Assembly (NCBI GenBank): GCA_035610365.1
Contig: CM069439.1
Coordinates: forward strand, 15,823,533-15,887,532
DNA from: Aquatica leii
Lineage: Eukaryota; Arthropoda; Insecta; Coleoptera; Lampyridae
Direction of reading: 5' to 3'
Length of the DNA stretch: 64,000 nucleotides
Below the pieces are notes generated by a model. That model saw only the letters and a list, made by a program, of their open reading frames with translations, made no database searches and was not told the DNA's origin. This document shows positions 42,691 through 54,355 of this stretch, piece after piece. The translations under genes and the position numbers were made by a program. Positions within the stretch are counted from its first letter, which is position 1. Each line of letters begins with the position of its first letter.

Positions 42691-43761
42691 ATGAAGTTGT
42701 TAGTTAGATAGTAAATATTACAACCGCGAATTTCAAAAAATGTATTTGAATTATACGCGGCATAATATTTCTAACTGTACTACGCAAGTGCAGAAATTTG
42801 TTTATATAATTGCAGAAACCATCTTAGAGACCAGTGGACAGCTGTTTCGTCCTATTTGGACTCCTCAGCACTGGAATACTCTAATGCAGTGTCCACAACT
42901 ATATAAAACAAATTGCCATAGTCTTATCACATTCGGGTGTTAAATTGATTAATAAATCTGAGGCTAAACGCCATCTCCTACGAGATGTCTGGAGATGGAC
43001 GGTCGACATTTCGAACATCTGTTATAAATATTTTGCTTTTGTTTTATGTTATCGTTAGTAGGTTATTATCATTATTGCTGCTATATAAATTACGTTCCAA
43101 GTTTCTGAGCATTTTAAAAAATGATTTTCATTATTATTCTTATACTTGGTAACTATCTGATATTTTTAAATACAGCAAGCAACTAGATTCCTCAGATCTT
43201 TTATTAAAAAAAAAACATCAAATCGTACAAAAAACGATTATTTGGCGTATTGTGTAAAAACGGGAAGACTTAGCTATAGAACATTCTAATACTATTCAAT
43301 AGGTAATTAAAAAGTACATTTTCTGGTAAATTAAGAAACATGGCTTTTTATTAAAATTAATCAAGTTATAGCCACTTAAATATCTTAATTTAAAGTTTTT
43401 AATTTTTGGACACTGTATAAGATGTAAAGTTTATTATAATTAAGATATCAAATATGATCTATTCATTGTAAATTTTGCTCCCATAACTTAGATACTTCTT
43501 AAGTATCTTAAACATGAAAATTCGGTTATATTTTGACAAAATTTAAATTATTTAAAAAACTTTGTGGTTTAGGTCTCATAAAAATATTAAAATACAAACT
43601 TATTTTGATCAGTGAATCCAAAACTTTGATATTTTTACGTTTTTTACGACACTGTATAGTATGAAAATAATTTTAAAAAGTAATCATATTAGACTTTTAT
43701 ATATTCCAAAAGTGAAACTTTTTGAAAGTCACAATATTCCGAGTCGTATAGTGTAACCCTG

Positions 43762-45049
43762 TATATTTAATTCTCAAAAAGATATTTTTATATTAGCACT
43801 GCTCTTAAAAACGTGATTATAAATAAAATATGCCTCATCGATTCCAATAAATCGTAGTTTTAAAGTGACTCCTCATATTTAGCTTTGTAAGACCCTTAAT
43901 AAGGTTGCTGCACAAGCTCGTCCTCAGTCCTCGAACTGGTCGCGATCACATACTTCATCCCATCTTCCTGTTTAGGAACATCTTCAAATGCAATATTTCT
44001 TGTAGCCCTTACGACCCTTGTGACATCTTGCATGAAACTTGCGTTGTTCTCATAGACTCAGACTTGTGTAGCAGTCATACGGAGATAACTGCTAATGGTA
44101 TTAATTAGGTATGTGTCGATGTGCTTTCGTACTAGCATTTCTAGGAATTGAAAACGTTCCGAGCATCCAAAAATTATACAAAAATTCTGGTCTCTATGCG
44201 GTTTCATTAAATCTACATAGTATAATGTACTCATAGAGCGTAGCAGTTGTGTTCGTTTCCGACGTAAACGTCACATCATGTACTAACTATTGATTCATAG
44301 AGTTTTTGTCTAACACCCGCCGGTTCTCTGCATGCCGGAAATTTAGGTTTATCTAGGACTTATTCAAGTCATTCATGAAAAAGTGTATGCCACAGATTGA
44401 TTAATTGCAATTTTTTCTCAGAGTTGTTTCTGTAACATCTATTTTGCTACTGGGTACTATTATGGCAGTTGTTGTCTAGCACTTATCCTCTATCTGGTGT
44501 TCTAGATTTCTGCGTTTGGCTTACTGATCACAAGGGTATCGATCATTCTTTGTCTTGAAACTGTTTAGAGTAAATGTGTGCAATCTTGTTTCTGTTTTTC
44601 TGCTAGCGCTGTTTTGTAAGTAGGACATGCTATTGATGTACCCTACATTACTATATAGAGTGGTGGCTTGGGAAACACAGCACGTGTTGCTAAATTATTT
44701 GCTTTTCTAATTATTTTAGTGATAAAGTGTAAATCAATATTTTATAGAGAAAAAATACTACATCCATCGATACTATTCTTTACAATTTTCTATATCCCAG
44801 AACCAAAAAAATGGAAGAAATAAAATTCTATTTGAAAAAAATCGGTAATGCCATAGAATTATTAAACCAAGTGCACTTATATTTAAGTGTCATTACATTT
44901 AACTTGTTTTATGAGTAATTATAAAATTATAAAACGAGTAACAGGAGACAGTTTTCTTTATTTTATAAAAAAAACACGAAATTACAGCAAAAATAGAGAA
45001 TCATAGGAAATGTTTAAATACATTTTTTTTATTTTGTTACACTTGGTTT
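43762..45049. other. no supported gene
   Basis: A 67-codon Cys-containing frame at 43905-44108 has no recognised domain. No repeat or RNA seen. Confidence 0.45.
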
Positions 45050-45781
45050 GAATACAATTTTTCGGCTGTTCTACATTTAAAGTTTCGCACACATCTCGGC
45101 TATTGTGTGCGGGTCAACAATCCATATGGAACCAAATTTCTTGGTTGTCTCCAGTAACTTCAGCCACTGCCGAAGTTAGATCTTATTTTAATAACTGCAT
45201 GAAGTAATCTCCTTTTAAGTTTTCGTGTAAGAAAATGGTATTATAATGTGATGACTTAATATTCCCACTCAAACATTAACATTAAGTTTTTGAGGATATT
45301 GGGTCCTGGTTCCTACAGTTTTTGTGGATTTTCAGTAGCCCGCACTCTACAATTTTGCACGTTTGGTTCATAATGCAGCGTGAACGTGCATCTGTAAACA
45401 AAACATTTCTTAAAAACTCACTATCTACGTTAGATTTTTCAATCATTTAAAAGCAAAACGCAATTCTCTCGAAATCATGTTTGCAGCACTCCGGTGTGAT
45501 ATAAACCAAAGTTTTTTGCCTTAAATTTATATTAGGATTTTCATCTTCTGCAGCAAAAACATTGAAAGTGTTGTCATTTTCCTCGTTTTGATGTAAGTTC
45601 TGATCGTAATTATTACACTTACAATTATTAAATACTGTACCTGTAATCATTCTGTCAATCGTTGTTCTACTTGGAATCTGCTGATTCGGGTATTTTATAC
45701 TAAACAAGGCACTTACTTGACGAGCACCATTTCCGGTACAAATAACTTAATCATTTCCACTTTTTCTTGCGTTGAATACAT
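45050..45781 (-). pseudogene. mariner-family transposase relic with DUF4817-like N-terminus
   Basis: On the minus strand the frame opens MYSTQEKVEMIKLFVPE at 45781 and shifts once near 45715. It runs through LFSIKYPNQQIPSRTTIDRM (helix-turn-helix region, 45447-45707) and HDFERIAFCF. It then decays through a NVLFTDARSR block (first catalytic Asp region) to traces near 45085-45190. The second and third catalytic blocks are mostly lost. Terminal repeats were not found. Confidence 0.65.
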
Positions 45782-46395
45782 TTTAAAGAAAACAGAATTT
45801 TATAATGAATCATACATGTAATACAGAAATTTGTATGTAAATAAATCCTCAGCTTGTTTTTATAATTCCATGGCATGTAGATTTTTAAAAAATATATATA
45901 ATTTTATTTCTTTCATTTTTTCGATTTTGGGAAATGAAAAATATTAACAATAGAATGTATGCATGCAGTATTTTTTTTCTCTACAAAATATTTCTCTAAA
46001 GTAATTAGAGAAGCAAATAATTCAACATTAATGATAGAGCGTACAAGACGTTGTCTTGCTGGACGCTCTTCTAGAAGAACTTTTGTACACAATACAATGT
46101 CCTGCTGGCAGGACCTTCTACCGCACATGCAGCTGTCCGTCAAGGAGGACGGTTATTACCTTCCTGCAGTACGAGCAAAATAGGAGAACGCATGAACCAC
46201 AGATAACTCCAGTTTATTGAGGTATTTAAATGAATATACAGTGGCGTGGGTAAGAAATGGAGTTATATTATGTAAAATTTATTATAAAATAAATGCAATA
46301 AATGTAAAAGTAGGTAAAACATTTAACAATGGAAATTCTTGAAAACAAACAACAAACAGAATACATATTCTTAATAAAAATTTGTAATCGATCAT
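45782..46395. other. spacer between mariner and piggyBac relics
   Basis: No gene. A 104-bp stretch near 46035-46150 is less AT-rich and contains short inverted motifs (CCTGCTGGCAGG at 46100-46111). It is unassigned. Confidence 0.35.
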
Positions 46396-47635
46396 TCAAG
46401 CAGGTATTTCATGTTGGAGGTGATGAGTAAAATAATTACGTCCTGTTGTAGGAGCGCATATAACTGCTCGCACCCCGCAACCACTACAATAAAAACTCGC
46501 TTTTTGCTGTACTCTTCTAATTCTACTGCCTATTATGCATTTTCTCTGACCTGTTTGTCTAGCATCGCTTCTACTTAGTGGTACCGAGATATGTTCACCA
46601 GGTAACACTCCTCCCAGCTTCATCAAGTCTCCTTTTTTTTGCAGGGCCTCCGTTAGTCGTCGTGCCACAAGTATCAACAAATGTATGAATTTTTTTGTCT
46701 CTCCACGCAAGACTTATTAATTTCGTATCAGGTGGTTCAATAGCTATTGCTACAGAAAATTGTTCTCTCAGCGGGGGACATCGTCTTTTATGCTCTGACA
46801 TAAAATATTTACTAGTTGCAATTTTCAATATTCCAATGTAATATAATCCTCGATCATGTAATTCTTTTGCAGTCTTGACTGACGAAAACCACGAGTCTCC
46901 GACTACAATTCTTCCTGTAGCATGCCAAGGACGTGTAAGACGTAATGTGGTATCAGTTCCGGCACCCAGTTCTTTTTGCCATTTTTTCTGTTGCATAGCT
47001 TCCCTCCCCTTATTGATTTCAATCCCAATCATTACTCCAGATTGTACATCTGCGATTGTCTTGCATTCGCATCCGACTCCTTTCAGTTTACGCTTTATTT
47101 TAATAACAGCCGGCATACCTCCAGCTTCTTTATTAAGTCCCTTGCCAAACATCGATTCGTCAATTGTTAGTTTATAACCGGGTGTAAAGATATCAGGCCA
47201 CTTGGCTGTGGTTATCTCAAAGAAAGGACGAACTTCTCTCCATTTATCAGTAGAAAGATTATCATTGTCAGACATAGAGAAAGAAATATTATTGAGTATT
47301 TCTTCAAACCTATGTAGTCCCATTTTGAATCTTCGTCCGAAAGCAGGAGCAGGAAAAAGATGTGATGTCTCGGTGCTCCAGTAACTTCTACGGTTGTGGT
47401 GAGTGTTCACTGTCATTGCATACAGCAAACTAATTGCTTTATAGAATTCTCCTTTTGTTATTATCTTCCTCCTATCCCTCAATTTGACATTACTGCATTG
47501 AAGAATGTTGTCAATATTTTCACAAGGGAAAAATGCCATCCAAAAATCTATTTCTTTCATGTCCTGCAAGTTCCGAACCTGAATCTGTGGTTTATAACGG
47601 GTTTCCTTTAAGCATTGAAATCTCTCCAGTGACAT
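46396..47635 (-). pseudogene. piggyBac-like transposase, one frameshift
   Basis: The minus-strand frame 46595-47635 encodes 346 residues of a DDE_Tnp_1_7 (piggyBac/PGBD4-like) transposase. It has VNTHHNRRSYWSTETSHLFP, the first Asp in KLTIDESMFGKG (residue 159), the second in VVGDSWFSSVKTA (247) and the third in HTFVDTCGTT (321). All three catalytic Asp are present. A shift near 46640 moves the tail to frame 46396-46710, which carries the Cys-rich end (KCIIGSRIRRV ... FYCSGCGVRAVIC). Only this shift disrupts the frame, so the copy is fairly young. Terminal repeats and TTAA sites were not confirmed. Confidence 0.85.
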
Positions 47636-47690
47636 TTAAAATTAATCTTATTATTTTTAGGTTTGCATTTGTTTTAAAAAGGTACATTAG

Positions 47691-47740
47691 AGGCTCGCTA
47701 TTCCGAACCTCGCTATTCCAACAATCCGCCTATTCCGAAC
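47691..47740. repeat. short direct repeat CTATTCCGAAC upstream of the piggyBac frame
   Basis: Three near-copies of CTCGCTATTCCGAAC occur within 50 bp (47694, 47709 and 47729). They lie upstream of the transposase start and could be a subterminal protein-binding array. This is an inference only. Confidence 0.4.
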
Positions 47741-50700
47741 AGAGTTCAGAAAAAATGCCGATTTTTTTAACTTAAATGTTGACTCTATTTATACTATACT
47801 ATGAGTCTTCTAATTCTCTATTATGTAATCATAGTTTTGAAAATCACAATTTAACAATTCTAAAAATCTTTATAATATGAATATATACCACCCCCAAAAC
47901 TATGAATTTAATACTATACGCAAATGCGTGTCGGCACAGCAGAAATAAAAATTTTGAAAAACTTTTTGTTTTAGCATTTGTTTCTTTTATATGCAGGTAA
48001 AGTTTAAAAACATCTCTAATTAAAAAAAAATGACTATTTATTTTCATAGTGAAGCGCCAATGTGCTTTTATGTAAACTTTTTGTATTATACTATAGGAAG
48101 TAGTACTGTTTGTAGTTTATTTTTTGTCAAATATTATTAAGCTGCGTACAGTAAACAATCAATTGGTCACTATTTATATGTCTACCTTTTTTGATTCAAC
48201 ATGACTTAAAATATCTAATTTAGTTGTTTGGTCATTTAAAAGAAATCATATTTTTACTGTTGTTTTTCTCATACTTTACATGTTCGAAACATTGTTTTTT
48301 AATTTTTAATTCTAATCTTTATGTACGGCGGTTACTTTTGTTTTTTTTGCATACGCCGATTTTCGTGTTTGCAAGCATTTCGTAAAAAATGCATATCGCA
48401 GAAATAACTTTATTATTGAATGATCTTTGATCTTTGATTTACTATAAACATATGCCAAAGTACTGTAAGTAAAAAAAATATCCACCAGACTTTGTTTTTA
48501 CGTTTTTAGTTTCAAGTTTCTAGTACAAATATTTTCTAAGATATTCAGGTTTACGTAAACGCTTGCGAAAGACGTAAATTAGCAATAAAACAGTAGTTGC
48601 GGCCATACATAAACCATTAAAAAAATAGTATTGAACTTCTTAAGTATCAGGAAAGATTTTATTTTTTTATAATGGTCCAACAACCAACTTTGAACTATAT
48701 CACATGGATTAATCCACGTATTGGACAAAAAGATAGTCATGAGAATGGCAAAAAAACATTTTGAATTTAATTTACTAATTATTTTAAAAAAATTCTGAAA
48801 TGGTCAAATAACTACCATTAAATAGTTTTGGATAAAGCATAAATCTATTCTAAATTAAGAAAACTTGATATAGCAGCATCTTCTTCTTATCCCGACTCAT
48901 GCCATCAAAGCTACACTTTTATGGTGAATTATTTTGCGCTGCGGATATACGCCTATTATCCGGTTGTAATGTGAATGTAGACTCGTTACTAAACAATACT
49001 TGCTCTTAGTTATTACTTATTACGATTCGAATTCTTATACATATGTTTCCACATTCTATGGGATTTTTTATAATTTCTCTATGATACATGGAATTATTGT
49101 TTAATTAAGTCCATTTTACAGTTAGATTGCATTTAAAATTAGATTGCGGCGTTCTAAGATAGATAACAACAACGTTTCGGTGTTGTTAATACTAACCACC
49201 TAAGTTCTAATACAGACAAATCGTCAAAATTAAAAATTCTAACCAATAAAAATTAGCGTATTATTTTCTACGATTGTATTAAAATGCTTTCGTTTTCATT
49301 TTTTTTTTTCTTATTATTTTTATAAAACATCTTTGAAATTCGTTGTTTAGATTGAATAAGTGTTATTGTGGTAGATTGGAAAGTATGATAATGACCAACA
49401 CTGCAAAAATGCAGACGTCCTTTGAAAGGACAATCAATGTATTTGCATTTGTAGCGGAACATTGCGGGCGTAAAGCTCTTCTGCGAAAATGGTTATAAGC
49501 ATCGAAAAGAAGAAAAAGTATTAATGATTAAGTAGAGTGCATAACTGGAATTTCTTATAATTGATTAATTGATAAAGTTACAAACGTGTAAATGCTTTGG
49601 CAATCGTGAAATGCTGTATTTTTATAGCCCGTTTTATTACTAATTGAGCACGTTAAGATTAAGACGTACTTTCATTATAAAAAAGAACTTTTTCGCCGTA
49701 TCATAAATTTCTGAGGTGTTTAAGAAGTAATGGATAAGATGCGATTAAATGACCATCTGATTGGTTGTATAAAACGTATGCGGATGCGGTGAAACATTTA
49801 ATTAAATGTCTTTTGTTGCAACCAGTAATATTCAAATTGCGGTAATAGCTGATATAAAAATTAACTTCTTGTGTGAATATCCGATTTCACAGGTTCATAA
49901 ACTCAAGTAACGTTTTACAATGCTATGTGTAACGCAATGGACACATGTCGAACTTCGTGTCATTTTAACCGTAATGTTTCAGACCGGATTTACATTATTT
50001 AAACTAATTAATGACAATGTTTTTTTGCACTGTGTTTATGAAGTGGAAAGCAAAATAACACGCGTCTAACTGTTTTCTGGAACTTTTTTATTCTGAATTT
50101 TTTCGGTAGTGAATGAAAGTTACGGGCCATGTTTTTTTTTAAATTTTTTGTCTACTCGAAATGAAAATAACTAGACTAGGTCATTCAGGTTTTTTCATTT
50201 TGTTAATGTTTTTGACCCGAATCTTTTTTTATTAGTTACCAATTTTTTTATCTTATTGTTTTTATAGTGTACTTTTTAACAAGTTAGCTTTCATGAAGTG
50301 TTTTCGAATAAAAAATTTACTATTATTATTTTCTTTTTACACCAAATATGATGCTAATTACGCGAAATCTTTACTATCGTCTCAGGTTGTTGATGTTATG
50401 CGGTCTCGTTTCGCCACACACACTAATTAACAAACCTTTTAGACAGAATCATAATAAAATCTTAATGTTAATTATTTATGAAGTAACTTCATAAACTGCA
50501 AATCAAACCATAAATAAAAATTCTTGTAAAGTGTAACAAATACAAATTAGTTTCTATATATTAAAAAAAATAGCTTCTCACTTTTGTTAGAATCTCATCC
50601 GATATAAGTTGTGGAAAAAATGTTTTTTTATTTTATTCATAGGGGCCACGCTAGTTGTACAGTTAATTCTTGAAAAAACTGCTTTTTTCTGATAGTTAAA

Positions 50701-51985
50701 TACACCTGTTGACATTTTAATAATAATTACTTAGATGTATGTTGTCCACGCATGGTTACCTCACGTGTTTCGACTTTACGTGCGATTATAAAAATAAAAT
50801 TTGCATAAATTTTTCCTAATGCAACTTGTTTACAAGGTTTTTCTTAATGTACCGATATAGTTGAATTCATTAGCTTCAGTCGCAACAGCAGTTTATTAGC
50901 ATTGTTTACAATGCAGAAAACGTTATTGATTAATTTTGACAATGAAGTAGTGAACTTGGAAAAGTTCAACTTACTAAAATAATGCAAAGCACACGGGCGT
51001 TTTAATTATTACACTTTCAAGTGATTCTTTTTTTACTGAGAAAATACTTCGGTAGAATTTTTAATTTATTTACGATTAGTATTCCGGTTTCGACTTTACA
51101 GAAATAAATTATATTTTAGAAACCGGTGATTTGGGCTGCATAGTAATTTTTTTTTCAATTATTTTTTTATTTGGTTTAAGTTAATAATTTATATAATGTT
51201 GTCTGAAGACTTGGCTCACAACATTTGTTAGCTTGGATGAATCATCTATTTGCGCGAATGCCAAATTTTTTAATTTCCAGCTACTAATTTTTGTTAATTA
51301 TAAATTTTTTTGAATGTTTCATAATTATGAATCATCCTAGTCTGAATCAATGTTTTATCAGCTATTAGATGTATGTACAAACAAGTTTTGATATCGTGTT
51401 TCGAGTGGTGAACGTGAAAATACTGTTGTAATTTTGGAATAGAATAAAATCGTACAAAAAGTGGCATATTAGGAGTAGTTAGCTGAAGGTAACTAAATTT
51501 TTTTTAAATAATAAGTACATCTGTATTTCAGTTTAAAATACTCAGGGCGTTAACCTTCCTATAGATGAAATACGTACTATTACCATCGTTTACATAGTTT
51601 TTGAAATAATTTTTAACAAACAGGTCGATGACCGAATAGTTGAGATGATTTTGACACCAAACTTACCATTCGGCCGGTTCTGTAGTGACCAACTAGCGTT
51701 TTCTTTATTTTTTGAACTATCACAATTTTATTTTTTTAGTTCAATAAACTTTTGATTGCATTGGAAACGTTAAGACTCTTTTTGCTTAATTTGATATTCT
51801 ATTTTAGTATCTATAATTGTATTGCATTCACGTATGTAAATGACACTGTCGTCTTACTTAATAAAATTTAGCACGGAGAAATGATTGAAATACGTTTTAT
51901 GTTTGAGGTCGCTTATAAGCAATCATCAAAATTTCGTATTTTTTGAATCGATATAATCTTTACGTCTTGTTTTAGTGTAATTTAT
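47741..51985. other. 4-kb AT-rich stretch without a supported gene
   Basis: No coding frame longer than about 70 codons shows a domain. No tRNA, clear repeat or splice chain seen. It could be intronic or intergenic. Confidence 0.5.
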
Positions 51986-52175
51986 CGTATAAAAACGTTC
52001 CCCACAAATACAGTACCAAAAAGAAAAACTTATTTTTTGCCATGATCTTACTTGTCATACTTTTTTTGTTATTCTTCCTTCGTCCATCCTTACTAGATGA
52101 GCAAACCATTTTAATTGTTGTTTGATTGAGTTTCTTATCAGTTCCTCATCTAATTCTCATAGTCTGTCATTCTTA
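51986..52175 (-). pseudogene. LINE 3' terminal coding scrap
   Basis: On the minus strand the sequence reads RNSIKQQLKWFAHLVRMDEG followed by RITKKVWQ. This is the conserved C-terminal 'W.GHL.RM' block of RTE/CR1-like LINE ORF2 proteins. No other part of the element is recognisable nearby. Confidence 0.6.
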
Positions 52176-52310
52176 AACCTATCTAGCCTCTTTCTGCCCT
52201 TTAATTATTTCGTTTTATTTTATTTGCAACTTGTTTTGTTACTTATAGCTTTCAAATCCAAATTGTTTTTTGTGCTTGCGTCCGTTTCGATGCATTTTGC
52301 AGGCAGCATA

Positions 52311-52340
52311 ATCGGCCGGAAATTTTACTTTTCCGGCCTA
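52311..52340. repeat. GC-rich hairpin
   Basis: GGCCGGAAA and TTTCCGGCC flank a short AT loop within otherwise AT-rich DNA. It could be an end of a small element or a protein site. Its function is unknown. Confidence 0.35.
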
Positions 52341-52696
52341 GGCTCGCTGGTATCTTACAATTGCTAAAAACAATAATAATTAAATTGTAATGAAATTATG
52401 TAATTGTGAAATTTATTTCAAAAATAATTGAATTTTGTTATTATAGGTTTCAGTTTTGTCAACATATGTTATTAAATTTTAAAAACAATTAATGCTTAAA
52501 TAACTGTTAACACAAAAAGTTAGCCACAGATCTAGCCATGGAAATTCGTTTTGAAATTTAAAGCCAGTATAAAGAATTTAAACATTTTCAAATTAAAGTT
52601 ATTACAATATAAATATACACCACAAACATGGTTTATTATAATTTTATATAATTTTTAGTAAAAATAAGTTTGATAAACGTACATTTAAACATGTAA

Positions 52697-53058
52697 TAGT
52701 GCGATGTGGCTATTTCTTAAAAAAAAGTTATTTTACGTCGAATTCGCAGCAACGCTCAGCTTACATACCAGCACCTACCGTGCATAAACAATCGCAATTT
52801 TCACAAAGATAGTCAATTTTGATTTTTCTGCAAATTTGTTTACAATTAAATTAAATAATTATTAACAACATATTAAAAAATTACGATGTGGTTGTTTTTT
52901 AAAAAAACGTTATTTTATGTCAAATGCGTTAATACGCGTTGCCATTCCAGATGGTGATTTTTCTGTAAAGCTTACATTCTGGCATAAACAAATAAAATTT
53001 TTACATACATATTTATTTTTGATTTTTTTTAAATTGTTTATAATTAGATCAAACAATT
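52697..53058 (+). repeat. two direct copies of a ~170-bp AT-rich repeat
   Basis: The copies begin CGATGTGGCTATTTCTTAAA (about 52700) and CGATGTGGTTGTTTTTTAAA (about 52884). Both continue with 'gttattttaygtc', 'gcttacat', 'gcataaacaa' and end 'aacaattaac' or similar. The second is shorter in the middle. The repeat family is unknown. Confidence 0.6.
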
Positions 53059-53485
53059 AACTTATTGAGATTCGTGCGGCAACTTTCGATGTAGAAGGTC
53101 GTATTTACATTTAAGGAAACGTAAAAGTGAAATACAAGTGTAGAAGTTGGAGAAGATAGTTAGTGAAGGAACTGGAGGTTATAGTGGTAGTAAGAGGGAA
53201 GAAGGACAGAAAAAGGGGTGGGTAAAGGACGAAGGGTGTAAAATAATAAATAAAGTAAGTGAAAAATAGAAACCATGGTGGAAAAGTATAAAACTGTGAC
53301 GAACAAGTGAGATTAAGGTGAATAAACAGTATAATCGAGAAGGTCAGCGATAAAAGATAACCTCCTACATTAATAGAAATTATTGCATTTAAATCGAAAT
53401 TAAAGCGAAATCACTACAAGTAAGACGTTTTAAAACACGAAAAAGTAAGAAAAAAAGGTACGGAGGAATAAACAAGGAAAAACGA

Positions 53486-54007
53486 ATGAATAAAAAAAAG
53501 AGAGAGGAAAAGGAAAAGGAAAGACAACAAATATTTGAAAAAGGAAAGAAAACAATAAGATCACCGGAGATTAAAAAGATAACGGAGGAAATCGAAGGAG
53601 GAATGAAAGAAATGGAGGAGTTAAAAAAATTAATAAAAGAAATGATGAAACAGATGGAAGAAAATATGCAAAGAATAAGGCAAGAAATCAAAGAAATGAA
53701 AAAAATAGGAGAAAGGGAAAAGAAGTGGAAGATAGAAAAAGAGGAACTAGTGGAGAGAATAGAAAAATTGGAGAAAAAAGCAGAAGATGAGGATAGATGG
53801 AAAAGGAAGAATAATATTGTGATAAAGGGGTGGAGAAGTGAAGAACCACAAAAAAAATTAGCACTAATGCTGGAAGAAAAATTAAATGTAAAAGTAGAAG
53901 TGAAAAAGGTGATAGTAATCAACAAAGAGGAAAAAAATGAGATGGTTGTGGCGGAAATGGGAGGATGGGAGGAAAAGCAGAAGGTGATGGCGGAGATGAC
54001 AAATTAA
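53486..54007 (+). pseudogene. LINE ORF1: coiled-coil nucleic-acid-binding protein
   Basis: 173 codons, very rich in Lys and Glu. A long heptad-repeat coiled coil spans residues 5-105. An RRM-like region follows (RKNNIVIKGWRSEEPQKKLA ... LNVKVEVKKVIVINKEEKNE), the arrangement of L1/Tx1/I-type ORF1 RNA chaperones. It ends early at 54007, and the next frame carries on with a related segment to about 54215, so the original ORF1 was longer. It binds LINE RNA in the family. Confidence 0.65.
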
Positions 54008-54355
54008 GGAATACAAGAATATATATGTCACGATTTGACATGGGAAGAAAGAAGAGTGCAAAGAGAAATAATGAACATAGTGGTGGAAAAAAGAGCAGAA
54101 GGGAAAAGAGTATGGGTAGGATACAGAAAAATGAAGATAGACGGAGACAGATACATATGGAACGACAGGGATAGGAGCCTGAGCAGAGAGAGGGGAGAGA
54201 AAATAGGTAACTAAAAGGCAAAAAACTAAAGGGCGAAGGGGGGCGATAAAGGAAGGAAAGTTAACAAAATGGCAAAGAAAAGGAATAATGAGTGATGGAA
54301 AAGGAAAAGAAGGAGGAAAAAAGAAAGTAAGGAAGAAGCAAAGGGGGAGATAAGT

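Larger units (their letters stand above)
40027..43761 (+). mobile_element. 3.7-kb DNA transposon relic with ~250-300-bp inverted repeats
   Basis: The left arm 40027-40333 and right arm 43511-43761 are inverted copies with indels. They share blocks such as 'ttactttttaaaattatttwcat', 'gtaaaaatatcaaagtt' and 'gatcaaaataag'. The ends are TA-flanked CAGAGTT and AACCCTG. The interior holds a tandem repeat block (40380-40985) and a decayed transposase (41220-42690). The element is too decayed to be active. The superfamily was not resolved. Long arms suggest MULE-like, while the TA flank suggests mariner-like insertion. Confidence 0.75.

Noticed and set aside
44981-45049. Extension of the mariner relic to a terminal repeat
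   Set aside because: No inverse partner could be found upstream of 45781.
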